From Myxococcales bacterium (lineage in GTDB: Bacteria; Myxococcota; Bradymonadia; UBA7976; UBA1532), in contig JACKDM010000020.1 of NCBI GenBank assembly GCA_020633515.1, positions 1 to 64,000 of the forward strand: a stretch of 64,000 nucleotides of DNA, given 5' to 3'. The position numbers were made by a program, and so were the translations under genes. The notes beneath the pieces are model-generated. The model had not been told where the DNA came from and did not search any database. It saw nothing but the letters and a program-made list of their open reading frames with translations. Positions 26,880-34,945 of this stretch are shown one piece after another (positions within the stretch are counted from its first letter, which is position 1; each line of letters begins with the position of its first letter).

Positions 26880-29057
26880 GTGGCGACCGACCTCCAACCC
26901 TCCCCGAGCCCCGCCGACCTGGCAGCAGACCCCCTCCGCGCCGCCCTCGCCGCCCACTTCGGCTTCACCACCTTCAACATCGGCCAGCGCGCCGTCATCG
27001 AAGACGTGCTCGCCGGCCGCCCCACCATCGCCGTCATGCCCACCGGCGCCGGCAAGAGCCTCTGCTACCAGCTCCCCGCGCTCCTCCTCGAAGGCGTCAC
27101 CGTCGTCGTCAGCCCCCTCATCGCGCTCATGAAGGACCAGGTCGACGCCCTCGCCGCCCGCGGCATCGCCGCCGCCTACGTCAACTCCAGCCAGGGCCAG
27201 GACGAACAGCACGACGTCCTCGACCGCCTCGCCCAAGGCGCGCTCCGCCTCGTCTACGTCGCCCCCGAGCGCTTCCGCCACCGCGCCTTCGTCGCCGCGC
27301 TCGCCCGCGCCCGCATCGCCCTCTTCGCCGTCGACGAAGCCCACTGCATCAGCCGCTGGGGCCACGACTTCCGCCCCGACTACCTCCGCCTCGGCGAAGC
27401 CGTCGCCCGCCTCGCCCCCCCTCGACTGCTCGCCTGCACCGCCACCGCCACCGCCGAGGTCCGCGAAGACATCGCCCGCGCGCTCGCCGTGCCCGACCCC
27501 GCCATCCACGTACACGGCTTCCTCCGCCACAACCTCTTCCTCGAAGCCCGCCTCTGCAGCGGCGACCGCGACCGCGAGAAGCGCCTCGCCCACTTCCTCA
27601 CCCGCGGCGCCGGCCGCGAGGGCGCCGTCATCATCTACGCCAGCACCCGCAAGCGCGTCGAACGCTACGCCGAGACCGTCCGCGGCATCCTCGGCGCCCG
27701 CGACGTCGTCGCCTACCACGGCGGCATGGACGACGACACCCGCACCGCCGCCCAGGACCGCTTCATGAGCGCGCGCGCCCGCGTCGCCGTCGCCACCAAC
27801 GCCTTCGGCATGGGCGTCGACCGCGCCGACGTCCGCGCCGTCGTCCACGTCGACCTGCCCCGCACCCTCGAAGCCTACTACCAGGAGGTCGGCCGCGCCG
27901 GCCGCGACGGCCTCCCCGCCCACTGCCTGCTCCTCTTCAACAACATCGACACCCGGATCCACGAGTTCCTCATCGAGCAGAGCCACCCCGACCCCCGCCG
28001 CCTCGCCCAGACCTGGCACGCCCTCCGCCGCGCCGGCCTCGACGGCGCCCGCCCCTGGGAGCTCGCCGCCCAGCTCCCCGAAGACGGCAAGAAGAGCCTC
28101 GACACCGCGATCCGCGCCCTCGTCCGCGCCGGCGCCGCCTGGATCGACCCCCTCACCGAAGCCATCCGCGCCGAACCCGACGCCCCCGACGACATCTTCG
28201 CGCTCGGCATCGACTTCGACGCCGCCGCCGCCTACCGCCAGGCCGAATACCACAAGCTCGACCAGATGCGCGGCTACGTCTTCGACGCCCGCTGCCGCCA
28301 CCGCCAGGTCCTCGCCTACTTCGGCGAAGAGATCGAAGCCGCCTGCCCCGGCTGCGACCGCTGCACCCCCAGCGCCGAGGGCGCCACCCCCGGCGTGCGC
28401 TTCGAGACCCCCAGCGAAGACGAGCAGCTCCTCTTCCAGAAGGCCCTCTCCGGCGTCGCCCGCGCCGACGGCCGCTTCGGGCTGCGCAAGGTCGCCGGCA
28501 TGCTCGCCGGCTCCACCGCCAAGGGCGTCGGCGACACCTCGCTCGTCGGCCTCAGCACCTTCGGCCTGCTGCGCGCCCTCGGCCCCGACCGCTGCGCCGA
28601 CCTGCTCCAGCTCCTCGTCAACCAGGGCCTCTGCCGCATGAGCGGCGGCAAGTACCCGCTCCTCGAGATCAGCCCCGCCGGCTGGGAGGTCATGACCGGC
28701 CGCGCCACCCCCGCCTTCCGCCCCCCGCCCGAGCTCGTCCCCGGCGCCCGCCGCCCCGCCGCCGCCCCGACCAGCACCCGCGCCGCCACCCCCGGCGCCG
28801 CCACCGCCGCCCGCCTCGCGCCCGCCGCGCTCGAAGACGACGACCCCGTCGTCGACCGCCTCCGCCGCTTCCGCACCGAAGAGGCGACCGCCCGCCAGGT
28901 CCCCCCCTACGTCGTCTTCAACGACCGCACCCTCGCCGCCATCGCCGCCGCCAGACCCCGCAGCGAGCAGGAGTTCTGCGCCGTACACGGCCTCGGCCCC
29001 GGCCGCTGGGCCTCGTTCGGCGAGCGACTCATCGAGGCACTGGCCGAGGTGGCATGA
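26880..29057 (+). CDS. recQ: RecQ-family ATP-dependent 3'-5' DNA helicase
   Basis: The 725-residue product has all RecQ landmarks. Walker A is MPTGAGKS (53-60), the DEAH box lies in VDEAHCISRWGHDFRPDY (152 onward), motif III is LACTATATAEV, and motifs V/VI are VATNAFGMGVDRADVR and YYQEVGRAGRDG. The zinc-binding region of the RQC domain is represented by the cysteines in CRHRQVLAYFGE and CPGCDRCTP. After a Pro/Ala-rich linker, an HRDC-like domain ends the protein (PPYVVFNDRTLAAIAAARPR). A GTG start is used; a weak CAGGAGA lies about 18 bases upstream. It acts in recombinational repair. The divergent M48 block starts 137 bases to the left. Confidence 0.95.
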   Translation: MATDLQPSPSPADLAADPLRAALAAHFGFTTFNIGQRAVIEDVLAGRPTIAVMPTGAGKSLCYQLPALLLEGVTVVVSPLIALMKDQVDALAARGIAAAYVNSSQGQDEQHDVLDRLAQGALRLVYVAPERFRHRAFVAALARARIALFAVDEAHCISRWGHDFRPDYLRLGEAVARLAPPRLLACTATATAEVREDIARALAVPDPAIHVHGFLRHNLFLEARLCSGDRDREKRLAHFLTRGAGREGAVIIYASTRKRVERYAETVRGILGARDVVAYHGGMDDDTRTAAQDRFMSARARVAVATNAFGMGVDRADVRAVVHVDLPRTLEAYYQEVGRAGRDGLPAHCLLLFNNIDTRIHEFLIEQSHPDPRRLAQTWHALRRAGLDGARPWELAAQLPEDGKKSLDTAIRALVRAGAAWIDPLTEAIRAEPDAPDDIFALGIDFDAAAAYRQAEYHKLDQMRGYVFDARCRHRQVLAYFGEEIEAACPGCDRCTPSAEGATPGVRFETPSEDEQLLFQKALSGVARADGRFGLRKVAGMLAGSTAKGVGDTSLVGLSTFGLLRALGPDRCADLLQLLVNQGLCRMSGGKYPLLEISPAGWEVMTGRATPAFRPPPELVPGARRPAAAPTSTRAATPGAATAARLAPAALEDDDPVVDRLRRFRTEEATARQVPPYVVFNDRTLAAIAAARPRSEQEFCAVHGLGPGRWASFGERLIEALAEVA

Positions 29058-29094
29058 CACCCATGGCATCGATGTCATCGATACCATCGAGCCA

Positions 29095-29844
29095 TCACGC
29101 CGCCTTCTTCCCCCCCGCGAAGAACACCCGCAGCCCGCCGAGCAGCACCGCCACCGACACCAGCCCGCACAGCGCGCCCCAGAACCAGTACGGCAGGAAC
29201 AGCGCCTCGCTCATCTGCTGCACGTCCGATGGCATCCGCCCCCCGCCCGTCTCCGCCCACTGCGTGAAGAGATAGTCCCCCCGGCTGAACACCGACAGCG
29301 CGAGCTGCACCGCGAAGAACACCACCGCGATCTGACTCACCCACGCCGGCGCCCGCAGCGCGATCCCCAGGCAGATCACCACCGTCGCCGCGACGAACGC
29401 CACCCCGAAGACCGATCGCACCACCAGCACCAGCGCGACGAGCATCACCACCCCGAAGACCGCGAGCCCGATCCGCGCCCCCCGCGTGCTCCGCCCCACC
29501 ACGAACCCCACCCCGCCGATCAACGCCGGCCCGACCAGCCCGCCCGCCGAGATGAACGCCCGCGCGAACCGCCCGAACGCCCCCCGGCTGTATGCCACCC
29601 CGCTGCCATCGGCGTACATCTCGAACCGATCGAACGATCCCCCCACCAGCACCGCCGCGATGCCATGTCCCATCTCGTGCACCAGCGTCGACAGCAGCAT
29701 CAGCGGGTAGCCGATCGTGCGCCCGTACGGGATGACATGGTAGAGCAGCACCGTCACGATGATGCTCCCCACGAGGAACCCCGCCGCCTGGTTGCGATGC
29801 TCCTGCTGCGCCGTCTCCGGCCGCTTGGCGAGTGGCTTCTCCAT
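29095..29844 (-). CDS. M50-type site-2 protease-like membrane metallopeptidase (M50B-like)
   Basis: The 249-residue polytopic membrane protein has about six hydrophobic segments. The motif LVHEMGHGIAAVLVGGSFDR contains HEMGH, the zinc site within a membrane helix, as in M50 peptidases. I see no clear NxxPxxxxDG second motif, so it resembles the small M50B/PF13398 group, whose activity is unproven. The ATG at 29844 shares its A with the TGA stop of the aldehyde dehydrogenase gene (TGATG), showing translational coupling to a metabolic enzyme, an odd pairing. Confidence 0.85.
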   Translation of the reverse strand: MEKPLAKRPETAQQEHRNQAAGFLVGSIIVTVLLYHVIPYGRTIGYPLMLLSTLVHEMGHGIAAVLVGGSFDRFEMYADGSGVAYSRGAFGRFARAFISAGGLVGPALIGGVGFVVGRSTRGARIGLAVFGVVMLVALVLVVRSVFGVAFVAATVVICLGIALRAPAWVSQIAVVFFAVQLALSVFSRGDYLFTQWAETGGGRMPSDVQQMSEALFLPYWFWGALCGLVSVAVLLGGLRVFFAGGKKAA

Positions 29845-31172
29845 CACAGCTTCCGACTCAAGACACGCACCTGCGCGAACTGCCGATGCCCCGCCGGCCC
29901 CTTGTGATAGCCATAGCCGCTCTGCCGCGCCCCCACCCACGGCGTGCCCATGGCACCGCCCACGCCGCGGTTGATCCCCACCATACCCGCCACCAACCGC
30001 CGCCCCACCGCCTCGGCGTGGCTCTCCTCGCCGAAGACGATCGCGCCGAGCCCGTACGGGCTGTCATTGGCGAGCCGGATCGCCTCGTCCTCGTCCCGGA
30101 CCCGGATGACACACGCCACCGGCCCGAAGGTCTCCTCCTGCGCGATCTCCATCTCATGTGTGACATGATCGAAGACCGCCGGGCTCAGGTACGCGCCCGT
30201 CGCCGACGGCTCCCCGCCGCGCCGCCGCACCGCGCCCGCCGCCTCGGCCGCCGCCATCTGCGCGATGACATGCCGCCGCTGCCGCTCGTTGACCATCGGA
30301 CCCACCTCGATGCCATCGGCCGCCTGCACCAGCGCGTCGACGAAGGCATCGGCCATGTCATCGCGCACGTAGATCCGCTCGGTGCTCACGCACACCTGCC
30401 CGGCGTTGCGGAAGCTGCTCTGCGCCGCGAAGCGCGCCGCCGCCTCCAGATCGGCGTCGGGCAGCACGATCATCGGATCCTTGCCCCCCAGCTCCAGCAG
30501 CACCCGCCGCAGCGAGCCCGCCGCCTTGCCGAGGATCTGCCGCCCGACCGCGCGCGAGCCGGTGAACGCGATCAGATCCACCTCGGCGTCCACCAGCGCC
30601 CGCCCCTGCGCGTCGGCGCCGTGCACCACCTGCAACACCCCCTCGGGCAGATCGGCCCCGAGCAGCTCGGCGTAGCGCTGCCCGGTCAGCGGCGTCTCCT
30701 CCGACGGCTTGAAGACCACCGTGTTGCCCGCCATCAGCGCCGGCAGCACCATCCAGTGCGGCATCGAGAACGGGAAGTTCCACGGCGTGATCGCCGCGCA
30801 GACCCCGAGCGGCTCGTACGACAGCACCGAGCGGGTATACCGATCGGTGACCACCTCGTCGGCGAGCGCCGCGACGATCTCGTCGAGCTCGTGCGCCAGC
30901 GTCGCGCCGCAGTTCTTCACCTCGCCGGTCCCCTCGGCGAGCGGCTTGCCCATCTCGCGGCGGATCAGCTCGCCCACCTCGGGCGCGGCCTCGACGATGC
31001 GCGCCGCCGCCGGCGCGATCAGCGCGCGTCGACCGGCTGCCCCGAGCGCAGCCCAGCCCGGCTGCGCGGCGCGGGCGCGGGCGACGACACGCGGGATCTC
31101 CTCGACCGGGCAGACCGGCACCTCGCCGACCGGGCTGCCGTCGGCGGGATCGTACGAGACGAGCATGGACAT
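29844..31172 (-). CDS. NAD(P)-dependent aldehyde dehydrogenase, succinate-semialdehyde dehydrogenase-like
   Basis: The 442-residue product is a complete, rather short ALDH-superfamily member. Catalytic residues are visible: Asn132 in [10 protein letters not shown], Lys155 in [10 protein letters not shown], Glu227 in [11 protein letters not shown] and the nucleophile Cys261 in [13 protein letters not shown]. The short N-terminus ([20 protein letters not shown]) is that of the SSADH-I/YneI-like branch, which lacks the long first segment of other ALDHs. It oxidises an aldehyde to an acid in the cytosol; 4-aminobutyrate degradation is possible but no GABA transaminase gene is nearby. Upstream lies the 19-bp tandem repeat array. 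Confidence 0.93.
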   Translation of the reverse strand: MSMLVSYDPADGSPVGEVPVCPVEEIPRVVARARAAQPGWAALGAAGRRALIAPAAARIVEAAPEVGELIRREMGKPLAEGTGEVKNCGATLAHELDEIVAALADEVVTDRYTRSVLSYEPLGVCAAITPWNFPFSMPHWMVLPALMAGNTVVFKPSEETPLTGQRYAELLGADLPEGVLQVVHGADAQGRALVDAEVDLIAFTGSRAVGRQILGKAAGSLRRVLLELGGKDPMIVLPDADLEAAARFAAQSSFRNAGQVCVSTERIYVRDDMADAFVDALVQAADGIEVGPMVNERQRRHVIAQMAAAEAAGAVRRRGGEPSATGAYLSPAVFDHVTHEMEIAQEETFGPVACVIRVRDEDEAIRLANDSPYGLGAIVFGEESHAEAVGRRLVAGMVGINRGVGGAMGTPWVGARQSGYGYHKGPAGHRQFAQVRVLSRKL

Positions 31173-31260
31173 GGGCGACTCTCGGGCAGGTTGAGGCCGG
31201 CTCAGAGTGCCACCGCCGCCGGGCGCGGACAACCGTGCTCGGCGAGCGGCGGTGATCCGG

Positions 31261-31469
31261 GCGGCCGGAATGCCTGATGGCGGCCGGAATGCCTGATAGC
31301 GGCCGGAATGCATCGTGGCGGCCGGAAGGCATCGTGGCGGCCGGAAGGCATCGTGGCGGCCGGAAGACATCGTGGCGGCCGGAATGCATCATGGCGGCCG
31401 GAATGCACCGTGGCGGCCGGAATGCACCGTGGCGGCCGGAATGCACCGTGGCGGCCGGAATGCACCGTG
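31261..31469. repeat. 11-copy 19-bp tandem repeat (unit GCGGCCGGAATGCACCGTG)
   Basis: Exactly eleven contiguous 19-base units occupy 209 bases. The first half of each unit (GCGGCCGGAA) is invariant; the second half varies (TGCCTGATG, TGCATCGTG, GGCATCGTG, GACATCGTG, TGCACCGTG). The four rightmost units are identical, suggesting recent expansion at that end. It lies between the start of the aldehyde dehydrogenase (31172) and the stop of a leftward small lipoprotein (31508). No spacers are present, so it is not a CRISPR array; no significant gene lies within it. Confidence 0.97.
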
Positions 31470-31507
31470 GCGGATCGGCGCGACCCGCCCCGCGGCCGCT
31501 CAGCCGC

Positions 31508-31768
31508 TCAGTCGGCGACCGGCGCCGCGCTCTCGCCGCGCCACTTCACCATCTGCGCCTGCACGCAGCGCGCGTGCGGCTTGCCGTCGCGCGGCGCCGC
31601 CTCGCAGTACCAGACCCCGTTGTGCTCGGGGCTCGTCGTCTCGACATAGATCCAGCTCTGCGCGCCGTCACCCGAGAGCGGGACGACGCCGCGCAGGGCG
31701 CTGTGGGTCCCGCAGCCGGTGGCGCTGATTGACAGCAGCACAGCCACCGCAAATGCGCGACTTTCCAT
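31508..31768 (-). CDS. small lipoprotein (86 aa), unknown function
   Basis: The product has a clear lipoprotein signal (FAVAVLLSISATGCGTHS, Cys19). A short mature domain contains two further cysteines (VWYCEAAPRDGKPHARCVQA) that could form a disulfide. It ends MVKWRGESAAPVAD. AGGAG lies nine bases before the ATG. I do not recognise the family. Its stop is followed by the 19-bp tandem repeat array. Confidence 0.78.
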   Translation of the reverse strand: MESRAFAVAVLLSISATGCGTHSALRGVVPLSGDGAQSWIYVETTSPEHNGVWYCEAAPRDGKPHARCVQAQMVKWRGESAAPVAD

Positions 31769-31996
31769 GGTCTTCTCCTCACAGGGAGCCGCGAGGATAC
31801 ACGTTTGGACATCGGAAACACGGATGGAATGCGCCCTGGCGCAGATTGCTGCCATCGCCCGCACCCGCCGATGACACCCTGTTTACGCACGGCAACGCAC
31901 CCCCTCCACGCCGGACCGATGGCTGGAGCCCCTCCGCGCGCCCCACCCCCCGCGCCCGGCTGGCGCCCCGCCCGCGTTTGGGGCTACTCTCGCGAG

Positions 31997-32947
31997 GTGT
32001 CCGCCAAGCCCGCTGAAGCCCGATTCCTGCTCATCGGCCCCCCGCGCCTCGACGGCGGCGGCCAGACCGCCGCGCTCTGGCGCCGCGCCGTCGCCCGCCG
32101 CGAGCTGAGCGAGGCCGCCGCGGTCGTCATCCTCGGCGACCTCTCGGCCCACGGCGCCGCGCCCGAGCTCGACGCGCTCCGCCTCCCCACAAACGTCCGC
32201 GCCACCTGGGTCCCCGGCCCGATGGACGTGCCCGGCCACGGCCGCGCCGCCCCCCGCGTCGAGGCGCTCGCCGGGGTCGTGCCCCCGCGGGTCGTGCCGC
32301 TCGGCGACGGCCGCACCACCCTCGTCGTGCTCGACTCGGTCCGCCTCCGCGGCGGCCGCGACGCGCTCGGCGCCGCGCAGCTCGCCGCGCTCGAAGACCT
32401 GCTCGCCGCCCGCCCGCAGGACGCGCGCACCGTGCTCGTGCTCGCCCACGACCCGCGCGGCCCGCGCAAGCCACCGAGCGGCGAGGCGATTCCCAAGGCC
32501 GAGCAGAAGGCGCTCGCGGCGCTGCTCGCCCGCCACCCCGTCGCGCTCGTCGTGCACGGCCAGAGCGACGCGCTCGTGCGCGGCAAGCTCGGCAAGACCC
32601 CCACCCTCGCCCCGCCGCCGCTCGCCGGCTGCCGCCTCACCGGGCTGCGGGTGCTGCTCCAGGTGAGCTTCCCCGACGACGGCCCCGGCTGTGTCATCGA
32701 GCGCATCCACCACGCCCGCCCCGAGGCGCGCACCGAGCTGGCCGAGACCTTCGCCGCCGCCGACGCCGCCGGCGCCTGGACCGCGCTCGCCGAGAAGATC
32801 GTGGCCGCCGACGACACCTTCGCCGCCATCGCCGAGGCCATGGCCGAGCGCGACGCCCGCTTCGAAGCGCTCGGCGAGACCTCGGCCCGCCTCGACGGCG
32901 CGCTCGCCGCGCTCTTGCGCCGCGCCCAGGGAGACGACGAGACATGA
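31997..32947 (+). CDS. metallophosphoesterase-like protein (degenerate motifs)
   Basis: The 316-residue product starts with a strand (ARFLLIGPPRL) and continues through AAVVILGDLSAHGAAPELDA, VRATWVPGPMD, RTVLVLAHDPRGPRK and PVALVVHGQSDALVRG. The order and spacing resemble the calcineurin-like phosphoesterase fold (D-x-H, GD-x2-D, GN-H/E, H, G-H-x-H). However the first D-x-H motif is not evident and the last appears as HGQSD, so activity is doubtful. A helical C-terminal tail (TALAEKIVAADDTFAAIAEA) follows. The GTG start was chosen because the preceding codons are Pro-rich and non-coding-like; TACTCT at 31985-31990 could be a -10 element giving a nearly leaderless mRNA. It overlaps the next gene by four bases (ATGA). 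Confidence 0.65.
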   Translation: MSAKPAEARFLLIGPPRLDGGGQTAALWRRAVARRELSEAAAVVILGDLSAHGAAPELDALRLPTNVRATWVPGPMDVPGHGRAAPRVEALAGVVPPRVVPLGDGRTTLVVLDSVRLRGGRDALGAAQLAALEDLLAARPQDARTVLVLAHDPRGPRKPPSGEAIPKAEQKALAALLARHPVALVVHGQSDALVRGKLGKTPTLAPPPLAGCRLTGLRVLLQVSFPDDGPGCVIERIHHARPEARTELAETFAAADAAGAWTALAEKIVAADDTFAAIAEAMAERDARFEALGETSARLDGALAALLRRAQGDDET

Positions 32948-34563
32948 GAGACGACGCGCTGCCCGCGACCTGGACCCCGCGCCCCGTCGGCGAGGTGTTC
33001 ATGGCGCTGCGCCCCGCCGATCGCGCGCCGAGCGAGGCCGCCCGCTTCGCCGCCGAGATGCCCGGCGTGCTCGCCCGCTTCGAAGAGAGCGACCCCACCC
33101 GCGCCCGCACCGAGCTCGGCCACCTCACCACGCTGATGCGCAGCTCCGAGCAGAACGCCGCCAAGCTCGCCGAGCGCGGCTTCTTCCGCCGCATGTGGTC
33201 GCGGCTGACCGGCGAGGAGCCGCAGAACGCCGCCGAGGTCCGCGCCCGGCTCGGCGAGGTGCAGGCCCGCGCGCTCGCGGTCACCGAGCGGCTGTTGACC
33301 CGCGAGGCGTTCCTCGCCCACGCCGCCCACCACCTCGGCGGCCGCCTCGAGCTGCTCGCCGTCGAGAACGTCAAGCTCAAGGGCGCGCTCGTCGCGCTCG
33401 GCGAGCGCGTCGTCGACCGCGTCGAGCGCCTCGAGAGCCGCCTCGCCCGCATGGAGCGCCGCAGCGACGGCCTCGAGCGCCGCATCGCGCTCACCGAGCT
33501 GTTTCAGAGCGGCTTCAGCCCGTCCGAGCATCGGCCCTACTACGAGATCGACGACCCGCTCGAGCGCGCGCTCACCGTCGCCCGCGACTTCGCCGAGGCC
33601 GCCGGCGGCGACTGGCGGCCGATCGACCTGCACCGCCTGCAGACGCTCGCGCAGGTCGACGCGCAGCTCGCCGACATGGACCCGCTCTTGATGCACGAGT
33701 GGATCGAGCGCGCGCTCGCGATCGCCGATCGGCGCGGCGTCGTCGACTGGCTGCGCCACGGCGCGCTCGGCGAGAAGCTGATGGCGCCGCTCGACGACGA
33801 GACCCGCGAGGCGCGCAGCTTCTACCCGATCCACTTCCTCTTGCAGCGCCCGGCGTGGTTCGTCGAGCAGGGCCTGCCGCGCTCGGCGGCGACCGGCGTG
33901 ATCACCGACGAGCTGCGCGCCTATGGCCTCGACATGAGCGAGGCGCTGACCCCGTGGCGGCTGGTGCAGTTGCTCCTCGAAGAGCGCATGGCGTGGACCC
34001 TCGAAGCGCCGACCCAGGCCGAGGCGCTGCCCGGCCCCGCCGCGGTGGCGGGCCCCGCGCTCGTCGGCCGCACGCTCCCGACCGGCGGCCGCATCCCCGA
34101 CATGCTGTGGATGGTCGGCGGCGACCCGGTCATGCGCGCGCTCGACGAGGGTTATGGCCGCCCGGTGCTGCTCGAATGGGTCAGCGGCGTGCCCCGCCCG
34201 ATCCAGCCGCAGCCGCCGATCGGCGAGCTGCCCGTCGCCCGCCACCGCTACAGCGTCTGGGACGGCGTGATCCACATCGTCGCCGCCGAGAGCGGCCGCG
34301 TCGTCGCCGGCCGCCGCACCGGCGCGCCCGGCGAGCCCTGGGACTGGGAGACCTGGCCCGCCGCGACCCCCGGCGCCCCGGTCGGCGTCGCCGCCGGCCC
34401 CGACCGGCTGCTGGTGTGGGATCGCGCCGTCGTCATCGAGCGCAGCGGCGACGACCGCCGCAACGTGCCCCGCCCGGTGATCGACGCCGCGGTCGGCGCC
34501 GACGCCGGCTGGCTTGCTGCGCGACCATGTGCAGCGCTGGCCCAAGGGCGGCGAGCTGCCTGA
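32944..34563 (+). CDS. coiled-coil/propeller-like protein, 3' part disrupted by a frameshift
   Basis: The frame gives 539 residues. The N-terminal third is helical with a probable coiled coil (LGERVVDRVERLESRLARME, about residues 155-180). A helical middle follows (ADMDPLLMHEWIERALAIAD). From about residue 390 a beta-repeat region resembles propeller blades (RHRYSVWDGVIHIVAAESGR, DRLLVWDRAVVIERSGDD). At about 34512 two bases are missing relative to a second copy of this region at 37086-37792, after which the frame becomes nonsense (AARPCAALAQGRRAA). Continuing instead with the second copy would give an intact protein of about 770 residues ending AVRLFRPE. The start overlaps the previous gene (ATGA). 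Function unknown. Confidence 0.75.
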   Translation: MRDDALPATWTPRPVGEVFMALRPADRAPSEAARFAAEMPGVLARFEESDPTRARTELGHLTTLMRSSEQNAAKLAERGFFRRMWSRLTGEEPQNAAEVRARLGEVQARALAVTERLLTREAFLAHAAHHLGGRLELLAVENVKLKGALVALGERVVDRVERLESRLARMERRSDGLERRIALTELFQSGFSPSEHRPYYEIDDPLERALTVARDFAEAAGGDWRPIDLHRLQTLAQVDAQLADMDPLLMHEWIERALAIADRRGVVDWLRHGALGEKLMAPLDDETREARSFYPIHFLLQRPAWFVEQGLPRSAATGVITDELRAYGLDMSEALTPWRLVQLLLEERMAWTLEAPTQAEALPGPAAVAGPALVGRTLPTGGRIPDMLWMVGGDPVMRALDEGYGRPVLLEWVSGVPRPIQPQPPIGELPVARHRYSVWDGVIHIVAAESGRVVAGRRTGAPGEPWDWETWPAATPGAPVGVAAGPDRLLVWDRAVVIERSGDDRRNVPRPVIDAAVGADAGWLAARPCAALAQGRRAA

Positions 34564-34920
34564 GGCCGCCTTCCCCGCGGGTTTCGGCGCGGCGTCGCGC
34601 TCGCGGTCTCGTCATCGAGCATGGCCCGCCCGGTCGCGCTCTGCTGCGACCCCTGAGCGACAGGCGGTGCTCGTCGCCGCCGGCCAGCGCGGCACCGCGA
34701 CGCTCCTCGTCGCTGACGACGCTGGCTTGCCCCTGCTCGGCGCGAGCGCGGCGTCGCGGTCGTCGCGCCGGCGTCGTCGGGATCTGACCCTGACGATGGC
34801 GAGGGCCCTGACCTGCTCAATGGCGCGCCTCCGCGTCACTCGGCCCGATCGCCGCCGACGCCGAGGGCTGCATCGCGGTTCTCCACCCGGCCGAGCGGCG
34901 CGGTGCGCCTCTTCCGCCTG
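34223..34920 (+). repeat. left copy of a ~0.7-kb direct repeat (decayed)
   Basis: This stretch is colinear with 37086-37784. Over the first ~290 bases I count about six mismatches, several conservative at protein level (Asp/Glu, Ser/Thr). Beyond 34510 small indels and many substitutions accumulate and similarity fades around 34920-34945. The gradient of decay towards the interior is the notable point. Confidence 0.9.
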
Positions 34921-34945
34921 CAGCTGGCGGCCTGGTGCGGCATGA

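Noticed and set aside
31261..31469. Possible CRISPR array
   Set aside because: Units are contiguous with 19-bp period and no unique spacers, and no cas gene is present.
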